Numbered from the stretch's first letter, positions 18,055 through 27,125 are shown. The stretch is DNA of 64,000 nucleotides from Roseinatronobacter bogoriensis DSM 18756 (GCF_004366635.1 NZ_SORN01000001.1:62001-126000); one strand, 5' to 3'. Program-made: numbers and translations. Notes: generated from the sequence alone by a model not told the origin.

Positions 18055-18825
18055 TCAATCCAGTTCAACCACGTCTACCTCACTGCCCCGCCGGATCCGC
18101 ACGGTTCGCTTCTCTGCGGTGGTGACTTCGGTCGTCTCAAAGCTGTCTGCGAGGGACCGCAGGGCAAGTGACAGGGCACCTGTGGCCTCGGCAGCGGTCA
18201 GAATCTCGACCTGTGCGGCGGTCAGTTCCAGCGTGGCCGTCCTGCCGACCACGGCTTCGCTTACACCATCACTCATCTGGTCCACGGCCAGAACCTTGAC
18301 GTTTTGCAAAATGACCCTGCTGCTGACCGTGTTCTTGCCGCTTGAATTGACTTGCGATGTTGTCAGCAAGATATCGACCCTGTCATTGGGCAACACGAAC
18401 CCGCCCGCGCTGTTTTCGGCACTGACCCGCACAGCGACGGCGCGCTTGCCGCTTGCCAGCATGACCGACAGAGCCCCCGCATCGGCCGCAGATAGTTTCG
18501 CATCAAGGATTGGTTCGCCCGCCAGAAATCCGTTGCGAACGACCAAGCCATCCATCTCGTGAACGGCGTCCGGGCGATCATCGCGTGTTATGAAGGCTGG
18601 ATTAAGCGCCTCTTCAGGCCAGACCTGCCAGCGCAGGGCAGTCGGGCCGACCAGTGCCCCAGAAGACAGGTTGGTGGAAGCGACAAGGATCTCTGCCATA
18701 CGCGGCATGGCTTCGATATCTTCGCGGGCCGTGGCCGCTGTCAGCGCGCCAGATGCGCCCATGGACATCCATGCCGCAATCGCGCCTGCAGACAAAGCCA
18801 CAAGAAGGATGAATCCGCGCAGCAT
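18055..18825 (-). CDS. cpaB: Flp pilus assembly protein CpaB (RcpC)
   Basis: This 256-residue periplasmic protein has one N-terminal membrane helix (residues about 3-22). An SAF/antifreeze-like domain follows: LVASTNLSSGALVGPTALRW, the AVAVRVSAENSAGGFVLPND region, and DILLTT. The C-terminus ends in RIRRGSEVDVVELD, the usual RcpC tail. CpaB works with the outer-membrane secretin of the Tad system, yet no secretin gene adjoins it here. Its stop overlaps a possible TTG start of cpaE. The flp gene lies 120 nt upstream. Confidence 0.9.
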   Translation of the reverse strand: MLRGFILLVALSAGAIAAWMSMGASGALTAATAREDIEAMPRMAEILVASTNLSSGALVGPTALRWQVWPEEALNPAFITRDDRPDAVHEMDGLVVRNGFLAGEPILDAKLSAADAGALSVMLASGKRAVAVRVSAENSAGGFVLPNDRVDILLTTSQVNSSGKNTVSSRVILQNVKVLAVDQMSDGVSEAVVGRTATLELTAAQVEILTAAEATGALSLALRSLADSFETTEVTTAEKRTVRIRRGSEVDVVELD

Positions 18826-18945
18826 GTGCCGTCCTTTTCAATTGCAAGTTTAAGGGGCCGGCGTGTCTACCAGACCCAAACAAGGCGCGCAGCTATCGGC
18901 GAGGGTGTCCCCGCCGATTTGCATGCCGATATTTTAGAATCCGGT

Positions 18946-19119
18946 TTACTCAACGCCACTCAACGCGCCTGTGATGGTTTGGAAAACACTTGTCAGTTGA
19001 GGCCCTAGCGCAAGAAGTGCGCCGACGACCACCACCGAAACCAGCCCAGCGATCAGGCCATATTCAATTGCAGTAGCGCCGGATTCGTCGTTCTTGAAGC
19101 GAGTGATGAGGTATTTCAT
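18946..19119 (-). CDS. flp: Flp-type major pilin
   Basis: This is a 57-residue prepilin from the ATG at 19119, which has an AGGA ribosome site upstream; an in-frame extension to 19176 has no pilin character. The short basic leader ends in SG, and processing before ATAIEYGLIAGL leaves Glu at +5 and Tyr at +6, the Flp signature. The remaining hydrophobic helix and a short tail complete the pilin. It is the structural subunit polymerised by the CpaF/TadB/TadC machinery, and it is transcribed first in the minus-strand block. Confidence 0.93.
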   Translation of the reverse strand: MKYLITRFKNDESGATAIEYGLIAGLVSVVVVGALLALGPQLTSVFQTITGALSGVE

Positions 19120-19506
19120 TGCTTTGTTCCTATCCTTCGGTACGAGGGGAGCGCCCAGTTTGATGCCCAATGCCATCTACAGGACATGTCCAACGCCAAA
19201 CTTTCAGCGTTAGGTTGAGGCTGCACCGATTCGGTAGCATCGATATAGTTGGACTGATGGGCTGGACATTTGGCCAGCCAGATGGACGGCATTGGCGGCA
19301 CTGATATGTTCCCGCCGCACCCAGCCGCAGCAATTCGCCAAATAAACCCACAGAATTGTATATTTACGGTCGAAACTTGGCCATTTGGCCAGTCCGTCAG
19401 ATCAAGTGGGTTTACGCAGCCATTCTCAGTAGCATGAATGATGCGTCGCTTGGCACACACCAAGCCCCGAGCGGCGCGTTTGCAATTTCAGGATGAACCG
19501 CAGACG
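19120..19506. promoter_or_regulatory. Divergent regulatory region between flp and TadE-type genes, with TTGGCCA repeats
   Basis: This 387-nt stretch lies between the flp start and the likely TadE start. It contains three copies of TTGGCCA (19270-19276, 19377-19383, 19385-19391); two are part of an 11-nt direct repeat CATTTGGCCAG (19267-19277 and 19382-19392). The TGGCCA core is palindromic, so these could be binding sites for one regulator controlling both pilus transcripts. I see no clear promoter boxes. Confidence 0.4.
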
Positions 19507-20010
19507 ATGGCTCACCAGTCTCTCAACACGGGAATGCAATGTAGGCCTGATGGGCAATGCAGGTTGCGCGCCTTTCTGCGCGATGAACGCGCTGTATCGG
19601 CCATCGAATTCGCCCTTGTCGCGCCGATGCTGACCCTCGCGCTTCTTGCGATGGTCGATATTGGTCTTGCGATTTCCGAGCGGATGACGATCGGGCATGT
19701 CCTGCGGGCGGGGGCACAGGGTGCAGCAGAGGATATAGGCGTTTCCGCAGTCGACCAGATACTGAGGATGACCGCAGAAAAGAATATGGTGGTCGCGCCG
19801 ACATCTGCCAGTGATGCCACGCTTGAGCTTGATGTCAGGTTGTTTCACGCCTGCCCGGAAGACCCGTCAACGCCAGTGGGTCAGAATACAACCTGCGACG
19901 GGGCAACTCCGACCCATATTTTCTATGTTCTGTCGGGCACGAAAACCTATACTGGGCTGTTCATGCCCAGCTTTTCGCAGTCGCGGGAACTCTGGGTGCA
20001 GGTTCGATGA
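19507..20010 (+). CDS. TadE-like pseudopilin (first of two)
   Basis: The protein has about 167 residues from the ATG at 19507; an in-frame ATG at 19438 would add 23 residues and neither start has a strong ribosome site. The TadE motif is RAVSAIEFALVAPMLTLALL, a prepilin-like Glu-Phe helix, though the usual Gly before the cleavage site is Val here. A soluble C-terminal part with two cysteines follows. TadE/TadF pseudopilins are minor components of the Tad machine. The stop overlaps the next TadE-like gene by ATGA. Both run opposite to the main Tad operon. Confidence 0.8.
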   Translation: MAHQSLNTGMQCRPDGQCRLRAFLRDERAVSAIEFALVAPMLTLALLAMVDIGLAISERMTIGHVLRAGAQGAAEDIGVSAVDQILRMTAEKNMVVAPTSASDATLELDVRLFHACPEDPSTPVGQNTTCDGATPTHIFYVLSGTKTYTGLFMPSFSQSRELWVQVR

Positions 20011-20399
20011 GCGCTTGCCTCAAGTGTTTTGCGCGGTCCGAGCGCGGCGCAACCGCTGTCGAGTTCGCGCTGGTGAGCATGGTTGGTATTGCTGTGTTTT
20101 TGGGAATCATCGAATTCGGGCGCGGCCTGCATATCCGCAATGAAATGTCCTATGCGGCGGATCGCGCAGCCAGACAGATCCTGATGAATCCGGCTATATC
20201 GAATGCCGAGCTTGAACTGACCTTGCGCGATGCGATTGCCTTTGCTTCATCTGATCTGCAAATCACGCTTGGCACCGAAAGTTCCCAAGGCGTTGAGTTT
20301 CGCACCATCCTGATCAGCCAGCCGATCAGCCTGATCATCCCCGGGCTGAATAATGGGCGCATCACGCTGGGCGTGGACCGGCGCGTGCCTATCCGCTAA
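20007..20399 (+). CDS. TadE-like pseudopilin (second)
   Basis: This 130-residue protein has a short basic N-terminus with two cysteines, and RGATAVEFALVSMVGIAVFL, a canonical TadE prepilin-like cleavage and helix motif (Gly before cleavage, Glu at +5). The C-terminal 90 residues form a small soluble domain. It is coupled to the preceding TadE-like gene by a 4-nt overlap. The role is probably that of a TadE/TadF minor pseudopilin. Confidence 0.85.
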   Translation: MSACLKCFARSERGATAVEFALVSMVGIAVFLGIIEFGRGLHIRNEMSYAADRAARQILMNPAISNAELELTLRDAIAFASSDLQITLGTESSQGVEFRTILISQPISLIIPGLNNGRITLGVDRRVPIR

Positions 20400-20798
20400 G
20401 CCCGCACGACACGACTTTGCACCCGTTTCAGCAGGTGAAATCCCGGACCAGCAACCCCGGCGAACCTGTCCTGCATTACCCTTTGCTTGATCAGCTCTTT
20501 CACATTCGGGTCGCGGCGACGTGGCGCCCGCCTTGGTTGGCCTGTCCGCAGTGTTTTGTCAGGCCAAGCGGCGCAACAGTTTCCCACCATCAGGATCTAC
20601 TGGGTCTATCCTCGATAAGCATATGATTATCCGCATTGAAAATCATAGCAAAATGCAAAGGTTGAGTTGCAAAGCACGAATTGCACGCTATAGTTGTAAG
20701 GCGCCTAAGGCTGGCACTTCAGTCGTAGGACGCGGCCCACCCGTTCGACACTACGCACGTCCAGTACTGCAATTGTCCAAAGAAAACGGAGGATCGTG
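20400..20798. other. Intergenic stretch without recognised gene
   Basis: About 400 nt between the second TadE-like gene and a 31-codon frame. The region around 20630-20710 is AT-richer than its surroundings and may hold promoter elements. No frame here has a convincing ribosome site or family resemblance. Confidence 0.5.
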
Positions 20799-20894
20799 AT
20801 GAAAAACCATCAGGCACTTCTTTCCTTACTCAAATCTATCACCGCCAACGGCCCTGATCGAAGGCCGCGTAGTTCACCTATAGAACAAACATAA
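20799..20894 (+). CDS. Possible 31-residue peptide with strong ribosome site
   Basis: An ATG at 20799 is preceded by ACGGAGGA at good spacing and opens a 31-codon frame ending in TAA at 20892-20894. The peptide begins MKNHQALLSLLKSITANG and ends in a basic, Pro/Ser-rich tail. I do not recognise it. It lies 95 nt upstream of the response regulator on the same strand and could be a leader peptide or a small independent gene. Confidence 0.4.
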   Translation: MKNHQALLSLLKSITANGPDRRPRSSPIEQT

Positions 20895-20989
20895 ACCAGC
20901 AGATCAGAATTCCGATCAGCGGTTTGCATAACGCAATCACGCCATGCAGACGCGTGTGTTGCACAAGCTTGGGGCAGGCAAAGTTGGAA

Positions 20990-21688
20990 ATGGATAGAAA
21001 ACTTGTCGGTGTCGGGACTACGGCATTGGTGGCGGATGATGACGAGTTCTTTCGGATCGCACTAAGCGATGTCTTAACCGCCCGACTTGGGTTCTCACAC
21101 ATTGTATTGGCCTGCTCTTTTGATGAAGCCGTGCAGAAAATGTCCGAATGTCGTGATATAGACGTCGCCCTTTTTGATCTGAACATGCCGGGCAGAAATA
21201 ACTGGCAAACACTCAGATCGATGAGAGAGCGCTTTCCAGAGATACGGGTTGCGGTTGTTTCGGGGTCACGAGATCGAATTGATATTCTGACAGCACTCAG
21301 CATCGGCGCGCAGGGTTACATCAGCAAGGGACTTGGCGTTTCAGAACTTTCGCGCGCCATCCGCTCGATCTGCCGGGGTGACGTCTACCTGCCTCCATTC
21401 TTTCCAGAACTTGCAATCTCAGAAAGCATTGCTGTCCCTGCGCCCCCTGTAAAAGACCCTTTGCCCATACGTCGAGAGATGGCGGTGTCAGACATGACGC
21501 CGCGACAGTATGAAGTGTTGAAACTTCTGGTCGAAGGCAAATCAAACAAGGCGATGGCACGTAGTCTGGGCCTGAGTGGGGGAACGATCAAGTTTCACCT
21601 CTCGGCGATATTTCGTGTCTTGGGGGCAAGCAACCGGGTAGAAGCCGCCACAGCCGGTGCGCGGCTTCTGGATCGAGAGTGCCTGTAA
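20990..21688 (+). CDS. LuxR/NarL-family response regulator
   Basis: The ATG at 20990 (GGA ribosome site) gives 232 residues; upstream in-frame starts are weaker. The N-terminal receiver domain has an acidic pocket at Asp16-Asp18, the phospho-acceptor Asp63 in LFDLNMPG and Lys113 in YISKG. The C-terminal LuxR helix-turn-helix starts near residue 168 (MTPRQYEVLKLLVEGKSN) with the recognition region GGTIKFHLSAIFRVL. No sensor kinase gene is adjacent. The position beside the Tad locus suggests, but does not prove, control of pilus genes. Confidence 0.87.
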   Translation: MDRKLVGVGTTALVADDDEFFRIALSDVLTARLGFSHIVLACSFDEAVQKMSECRDIDVALFDLNMPGRNNWQTLRSMRERFPEIRVAVVSGSRDRIDILTALSIGAQGYISKGLGVSELSRAIRSICRGDVYLPPFFPELAISESIAVPAPPVKDPLPIRREMAVSDMTPRQYEVLKLLVEGKSNKAMARSLGLSGGTIKFHLSAIFRVLGASNRVEAATAGARLLDRECL

Positions 21689-21728
21689 GCTGTCCGGGGC
21701 AGGATGATCTCCGGTTCAACGGGGTCAA

Positions 21729-21761
21729 GGCCATTCGCGAAGCGCTTCTGCGCGAATGGCC
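21729..21761. terminator. Perfect 11-bp hairpin after the response regulator gene
   Basis: GGCCATTCGCG (21729-21739) and CGCGAATGGCC (21751-21761) flank an 11-nt loop 40 nt after the stop. It is placed between convergent transcription units and has no T-tract. Confidence 0.55.
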
Positions 21762-21860
21762 CGCGCTGACTGGTTGATCGCAGATTGCAAGAAACCGGCC
21801 ACACTTGGGAATATGGACACTTTCATCCCAGTCGAAATTGATCCCCCCGCAGCATTCCTC

Positions 21861-21900
21861 GCCCTTGTTCCATGACCCTCCGGTGCCAAAGAACAAGGGC
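21861..21900 (-). terminator. Inverted repeat after hutU
   Basis: GCCCTTGTTC (21861-21870) and GAACAAGGGC (21891-21900) form a perfect 10-bp stem with a 20-nt loop. The repeat ends 3 nt before the hutU stop and is the likely end of the hutIHGU transcript. Confidence 0.55.
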
Positions 21901-21902
21901 CG

Positions 21903-23576
21903 TCAGTTCCCCAAAATACCAGGAAGACGGAGGCCATGTTCCTTCGCGCATTTCAGTGCATCACTGTAACCAGCATCGGCATGGCGCCAGACGCCGGAAG
22001 CGGGGTCATTCCACAGCACGCGCTCTAATCGTCTGGCGGCCTCTGGCGTTCCATCGGCCACGATGACTACGCCCGAATGCTGCGAGAAGCCCATGCCGAC
22101 CCCACCACCATGATGCAAGCTGACCCATGTCGCGCCTGAGGCCGTGTTCATCAACGCGTTCAAAAGCGGCCAGTCCGACACCGCATCCGACCCGTCCAGC
22201 ATGGCTTCCGTCTCGCGGTTGGGGCTGGCAACTGACCCGCTGTCCAGATGGTCGCGCCCGATCACGATGGGTGCCTTCAATTCGCCAGAGGCCACCATTT
22301 CGTTGAATTTCAAGCCAGCGCGGTGGCGGTCGCCAAGGCCCAGCCAGCAGATGCGCGCGGGCAGACCCTGAAAGGCTATGCGGTCGCGCGCCATGTCAAG
22401 CCATCGGTGCAGATGGTCGTTTTCAGGGAACAATTCGCGCATCGCCTGATCAGTCTTGTAAATATCTTCGGGGTCACCTGACAGCGCACACCAGCGAAAC
22501 GGACCAATGCCCTTGCAGAACAGAGGCCGGATATAGGCAGGCACGAAACCGGGAAAGGCAAAGGCGTCCTCCAACCCCTCTTCGCGGGCGACCTGCCGGA
22601 TATTGTTGCCATAATCCAGCGTCGGCACACCTGCATTCCAGAAATTCACCATCGCCGCGACATGGGTTTTCATGCTGTCGCGTGCTGCTTTTTCAACGGC
22701 CGTGGGGTCACTCTCCTGCCTTTCGCGCCATTCTGCAACGCTCCAGCCGATCGGCAGATAGCCATGCACCGGGTCATGCGCCGATGTCTGATCGGTCACA
22801 ATATCGGGGCGGATGCCGCGCTTGAATATCTCTGGGAAAACCTTGGCGGCATTGCCGATGAGAGCCACAGATTTTGCGTCTCCCGCCGCTGTCCAGCGCT
22901 TGATCATCTCCAGCGCCTCATCAAGACTATGGGTTTTGGCGTCACAATAGCGCGTGCGAATACGAAAATCCGCGCGTGTCTCGTCGCATTCCACCGCCAG
23001 ACAACAGGCACCTGCCATCACGGCAGCCAAAGGCTGCGCGCCGCCCATACCGCCAAGACCCGCAGTCAGAATCCAGCGTCCCTTGAGCGTGCCGTCATAA
23101 TGCTGGCGGCCAGCCTCGGCAAAGGTCTCATACGTGCCCTGAACGATACCTTGTGTGCCAATATAGATCCATGACCCGGCCGTCATCTGGCCGTACATCA
23201 TCAGGCCCTTGCGGTCGAGTTCATTGAAATGAGCCCATGTCGCCCAGTGAGGCACAAGGTTGGAATTGGCGATAAGCACGCGCGGTGCGTCCGGGTGTGT
23301 GCGGATGATCGCAACAGGCTTGCCGGATTGCACAAGCAAGGTCTCATCAGCCTCGAGGTCTTTCAACCCTGCCACGATGCGGTCGAAATCCTCCCATGTC
23401 CGCGCCGCGCGGCCAATGCCTCCATATACCACAAGCTCATGCGGGTTTTCAGCCACATCCGGGTGCAGATTGTTCATCAGCATTCGCATCGCGGCCTCGG
23501 TCTGCCAGCTTTTTGCGGTGATCTCGGTGCCAGTGGGCGGGTAAATGTCACGAAGGTTATGACGCGGATTGGTCAT
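21903..23576 (-). CDS. hutU: Urocanate hydratase
   Basis: This 557-residue cytoplasmic enzyme adds water to urocanate to give imidazolonepropionate, using a tightly bound NAD+; it is the second step of histidine degradation. The family sequence is clear throughout: TEITAKSWQTEAAMRMLMNN near the start, VYGGIGRAARTWEDFD, GLGGMGGAQPLAAVMAG of the NAD-binding part, and the C-terminal HHGGGVGMGFSQHSG. The length is standard. The start ATG at 23576 overlaps the end of hutG by 4 nt. It is the last gene of hutIHGU. Confidence 0.97.
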   Translation of the reverse strand: MTNPRHNLRDIYPPTGTEITAKSWQTEAAMRMLMNNLHPDVAENPHELVVYGGIGRAARTWEDFDRIVAGLKDLEADETLLVQSGKPVAIIRTHPDAPRVLIANSNLVPHWATWAHFNELDRKGLMMYGQMTAGSWIYIGTQGIVQGTYETFAEAGRQHYDGTLKGRWILTAGLGGMGGAQPLAAVMAGACCLAVECDETRADFRIRTRYCDAKTHSLDEALEMIKRWTAAGDAKSVALIGNAAKVFPEIFKRGIRPDIVTDQTSAHDPVHGYLPIGWSVAEWRERQESDPTAVEKAARDSMKTHVAAMVNFWNAGVPTLDYGNNIRQVAREEGLEDAFAFPGFVPAYIRPLFCKGIGPFRWCALSGDPEDIYKTDQAMRELFPENDHLHRWLDMARDRIAFQGLPARICWLGLGDRHRAGLKFNEMVASGELKAPIVIGRDHLDSGSVASPNRETEAMLDGSDAVSDWPLLNALMNTASGATWVSLHHGGGVGMGFSQHSGVVIVADGTPEAARRLERVLWNDPASGVWRHADAGYSDALKCAKEHGLRLPGILGN

Positions 23577-24373
23577 GATCGTCCTCTCAGGGTTGGGGCG
23601 AGCGTGTCCAGTGTTTCAAGGATCGCGCGCAAATGCGGCCTCAATCGACCGGCCTTGACAGGGTGATAGGCAAAGGGCGGCGCTTCCTGCGCCAGATGAG
23701 TGGATTGCGCCAGTTCCATCTGGATAGCGTGAAGCCACTGCGCGGGCTGGCCGTAATGGCGGGTCGTCCACCCCCCCTTGAAACGACCGTTCAAGCACAT
23801 GCTGAAACCCTCTGCCCGCTGGCAAATTGCCGTGACTGCGGCTTCGACCTGCGGGGAACAGGCGGTGCCGTCATTCGTGCCAATGCTGAAATCGGGCAGA
23901 CGGCCCTCGAACAGGAAGGGAATTTCGCTGCGGATGGAATGGCAATCATACAGGATCGCAACACCGTGCTTTGCACGCACCCGTTCCAGTTCTGCGGCCA
24001 GCGCCGCGTGATAAGGGGCATGACAGGCCACCCGCCGCGCCTCAATCTCGGCAGCATCGGGCGGAATGGTCCAGAGGGGCGCACCATCAAAATCGGTCAG
24101 CGGAACCAGTCCGGTGGTGTTCTGTCCGGGATAGAGGCTTGCGCCCGACGGGTCGCGATTGGCGTCGATCATATAGCGGTGGAAGGTCGCGCGCACGGTC
24201 GTTGCGCCGGGCAAAAGGCCATCGTAAAGCCGCTCGACATGCCAGTCTGTGTCCGCCAGGATCTGCCCGCGCGGGGTCAGGCGCGCAATCACATCCTTCG
24301 GCAGCCAGGTGCCAGTATGTGGCAGGGCCAGAACCACGGGGCTATCGCCCTGTGTGACCTCGACAGCGATCAC
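23573..24373 (-). CDS. hutG: N-formylglutamate deformylase
   Basis: This 266-residue member of the N-formylglutamate amidohydrolase family hydrolyses N-formylglutamate to glutamate and formate, the last step of the five-step histidine route. Motifs include the N-terminal VLALPHTGTWLP with a metal-ligand His, the ATFHRYMIDANRDP segment, and LYDCHSIRSEIPFLFEG. It overlaps hutH upstream and hutU downstream by ATGA. The presence of hutF in the same locus supports the formylglutamate route rather than direct formiminoglutamate hydrolysis. Confidence 0.94.
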   Translation of the reverse strand: MIAVEVTQGDSPVVLALPHTGTWLPKDVIARLTPRGQILADTDWHVERLYDGLLPGATTVRATFHRYMIDANRDPSGASLYPGQNTTGLVPLTDFDGAPLWTIPPDAAEIEARRVACHAPYHAALAAELERVRAKHGVAILYDCHSIRSEIPFLFEGRLPDFSIGTNDGTACSPQVEAAVTAICQRAEGFSMCLNGRFKGGWTTRHYGQPAQWLHAIQMELAQSTHLAQEAPPFAYHPVKAGRLRPHLRAILETLDTLAPTLRGRS

Positions 24374-25908
24374 GCTGTGCCTCGCAGCAGGTGATCGACA
24401 TCGCAGGCCTTCACCACATCCCCGCCAGTGACAAGGGCGGCGGCGCGGCTCAGGTCATCGGCCATATAGCGATCATCAGCCAAGGCGGGAACATGTTTAC
24501 GGGTGATCTGAAGCAAGCGCTGCAATTTTGCAGATGTTGTCAGCGGGGCCCTGAATTCTATGCCTTGCGCGGCACAGAGTAACTCGACCCCCAGAATAGC
24601 GCTGAGATTGGCGTTCATTCGCGCCAGCCGCCGCGCACCATGTGCGGCCATAGAAACATGGTCCTCCTGATTGGCCGAAGTCGGCGTCGAGTCGGTCGAA
24701 CACGGATTGGCCAGATGCTTGTTTTCACTCATCAGCGCGGCAGATGTCACTTCCGCAATCATCAACCCCGAATTCAACCCCGGTTCTGGCGTCAGAAAGG
24801 GCGGCAGGTCGTGGCTGAGCGTCGGGTCCACCATCAGTGCCACGCGGCGCTGCGCAATCGCGCCGATTTCTGCAAGTGCAAGCGCGATCTGGTCAGCCGC
24901 GAAGGCGACGGGTTCGGCGTGGAAATTCCCGCCTGAAACAATTTTCCCCTCGTTCACAAGCACCAGCGGGTTGTCGGAAACGGCATTGGCCTCGATCTCA
25001 AGCGTGCGGCCAGCAAAACGCAGCAAGTCCAGTGCAGCCCCTGTCACCTGCGGCTGGCAGCGGATGCAATAGGGATCCTGCACGCGGGCATCTTCGTCGC
25101 GATGGCTCTCGCGGATATCAGAGCCGTCCATGATGGCGCGCATCGCATGCGCAACATCTATCTGGCCTTTATGGCCGCGCAGCGAATGCAGGGCCGGTTC
25201 CAAGGGCGCGGTCGAGCCCATGATCGCATCTGTTGACAGGCAGGAGATTGCAACGGCACTTTGCGCATTCCGCAACGCATCGAAATACCCGGCCAATGCG
25301 CATGCGGTCGAAAACTGGGTGCCATTGATAAGGCCGAGGCCCTCTTTGGGGCCCAGTGTGACAGGCGAGAGGCCAGCCCGGACAAGCGCAGCCTCGGAGG
25401 GCATTCTCTGACCTTCAAAATACGCATCGCCTGCACCGATCAAAGTGGCGGCCATATGGGCCAAAGGCGCCAGATCACCCGAAGCACCAACCGAACCTTG
25501 TGCCGGGATGACCGGCGTCACGCCATGCGCCAGCATGTCTTGCAGAAGCGACACTGTTTGCCAGCGCAACCCCGACGCACCACGTCCGACCGACAGGAGC
25601 TTGAGCACCATCATCAGCCGCGTGGTCGGAACGTCCAGCGCCTCACCGACACCGCAACAATGTGACAATATCAGATTACGCTGTAGCTGTTCCGTATCCT
25701 GCGGCGCGATGCGCACCGAAGCCAGTTTGCCAAAGCCGGTATTGATCCCATAGACCGCGACATTGCCAGTGGCAGCCTGTGCAACCATCGCGGCGGCAGC
25801 GTCAATTGCAGAGCGCGCCGTGTCAGTCAGCCGTGCCGGGACACCAGAGCGCCAGATGGCCTGCAATTGATCCAGAGAAGTCGCGCCGGGGGTAAGGGTG
25901 ATGGTCAC
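24370..25908 (-). CDS. hutH: Histidine ammonia-lyase
   Basis: This 512-residue enzyme deaminates L-histidine to urocanate. The MIO cofactor forms from Ala142-Ser143-Gly144 within GSVGASGDLAPL, at the position seen in other HutH enzymes. Other landmarks are YGINTGFGKLA and the SADQEDH-type region (here TPTSANQEDHVSMAAHGARR). I chose the GTG at 25908, whose GTGA overlaps the hutI stop. The same frame is open further upstream into hutI, but that part has no HutH character and the GTG start gives the normal length. Confidence 0.96.
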   Translation of the reverse strand: MTITLTPGATSLDQLQAIWRSGVPARLTDTARSAIDAAAAMVAQAATGNVAVYGINTGFGKLASVRIAPQDTEQLQRNLILSHCCGVGEALDVPTTRLMMVLKLLSVGRGASGLRWQTVSLLQDMLAHGVTPVIPAQGSVGASGDLAPLAHMAATLIGAGDAYFEGQRMPSEAALVRAGLSPVTLGPKEGLGLINGTQFSTACALAGYFDALRNAQSAVAISCLSTDAIMGSTAPLEPALHSLRGHKGQIDVAHAMRAIMDGSDIRESHRDEDARVQDPYCIRCQPQVTGAALDLLRFAGRTLEIEANAVSDNPLVLVNEGKIVSGGNFHAEPVAFAADQIALALAEIGAIAQRRVALMVDPTLSHDLPPFLTPEPGLNSGLMIAEVTSAALMSENKHLANPCSTDSTPTSANQEDHVSMAAHGARRLARMNANLSAILGVELLCAAQGIEFRAPLTTSAKLQRLLQITRKHVPALADDRYMADDLSRAAALVTGGDVVKACDVDHLLRGTA

Positions 25909-27092
25909 AAAATGCCTCCGTAGATGCGCTTCCAGAGCGGGTTGAAGCCGATGCGATAGGAAAGCTCTGATGGGTGTTCGACATCCCAAATGGCCAGATC
26001 GGCGCGTGCGCCTGTGGTGATGTGGCCCCGGTCGCTCAGTCCAAGGGCGAGGGCCGCATACCGCGTCGTACCCGCAAGACATTCTTCAGGCGTCATCCGA
26101 AAGAGGGTCGCGCCCATATTCATGGTCAGCAGAAGCGACGTCATCGGGGATGATCCGGGGTTGCAATCGGTGGCCAATGCCATCGGCACGCCATGTGTGC
26201 GAAAGGCATCAATTGGCGGGGCCTGTGTCTCGCGCAATGTGTAATATGCGCCGGGCAGAATGACCGCGACAGTTCCCGCGCGGGCCATTGCCGCCGCGTC
26301 AGCGTCAGTGGCATATTCCAGATGATCGGCTGATATCGCACCGAAATTTGCCGCCAGTTGCACCCCGCCTGTATTGGACAATTGCTCGGCATGAAGCTTG
26401 ACCGGCAGACCCAAGGCGCGCGCATGGGCGAAGACCCGTTGAATCTGGGCGGGTGTGAACGCGATGCCTTCGCAGAATCCGTCAACGGCATCGACCAGCT
26501 TTTCAGCATGGGCCGCGTCAAGCGTGGGCAGGCAGACTTCGTCAATGTAAGTATCAGGGTCCATACCGGATGGAATGGCATGTGCACCAAGATAGCTGGT
26601 TCTGACATGAACAGGCCGCAGCCTGCTGATACGCCGGGCCGCGCGCAGCATTCTTAGTTCAGTGTCAGTATCCAGCCCATAGCCGGACTTGATTTCCAGC
26701 GTCGTGACCCCTTCGGCGATCAAGGCATCCACGCGCGGCAAGGCCAGAGCAACCAGCGCCTCTTCCGAGGCGGCGCGGGTTTGCGCCACGGTCGATGCAA
26801 TACCGCCGCCCGCCCGCGCGATTTCCTCATAGCTTGCCCCACGAAGTCGCATTTCGAATTCGCGCGCACGGTTGCCGCCATGAACAAGATGGGTGTGACA
26901 GTCCACCAGCCCTGGCGTGACCAACCTGCCACCAAGATCCAGCCGCTCCATTTCGCGGAATTGCGCAGGCGGCGCGTCAGAATCGCCGACCCATGCGATA
27001 TTCTGGCCTTCGATGGCCAGACTGCCCCGTTCGATTAGGCCGTATTGGCCCTTGGCGGTCACAGTCACAATGGTTGCGTTTGCAAGAAGCAT
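25905..27092 (-). CDS. hutI: Imidazolonepropionase
   Basis: This 395-residue amidohydrolase opens the imidazolone ring to give N-formimino-glutamate. Metal-binding HTHLVHGG follows the N-terminal beta-sandwich, and further family motifs are KSGYGLDTDTELRMLR, the LHAEQLSNTGG barrel strand and ALATDCNPGSSP. The length is usual for HutI. It is the first gene of the minus-strand hut operon; its start is 71 nt from hutF with a palindromic operator candidate in between. Confidence 0.96.
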   Translation of the reverse strand: MLLANATIVTVTAKGQYGLIERGSLAIEGQNIAWVGDSDAPPAQFREMERLDLGGRLVTPGLVDCHTHLVHGGNRAREFEMRLRGASYEEIARAGGGIASTVAQTRAASEEALVALALPRVDALIAEGVTTLEIKSGYGLDTDTELRMLRAARRISRLRPVHVRTSYLGAHAIPSGMDPDTYIDEVCLPTLDAAHAEKLVDAVDGFCEGIAFTPAQIQRVFAHARALGLPVKLHAEQLSNTGGVQLAANFGAISADHLEYATDADAAAMARAGTVAVILPGAYYTLRETQAPPIDAFRTHGVPMALATDCNPGSSPMTSLLLTMNMGATLFRMTPEECLAGTTRYAALALGLSDRGHITTGARADLAIWDVEHPSELSYRIGFNPLWKRIYGGIL

Positions 27093-27125
27093 GGTCGGCC
27101 TTGTAAAATGTATGCTTATCGTGTT

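Noticed and set aside
20396..20590. Basic 64-codon minus-strand frame after the second TadE-like gene, considered as transposase remnant
   Set aside because: No catalytic motif, terminal repeat or target duplication is visible.
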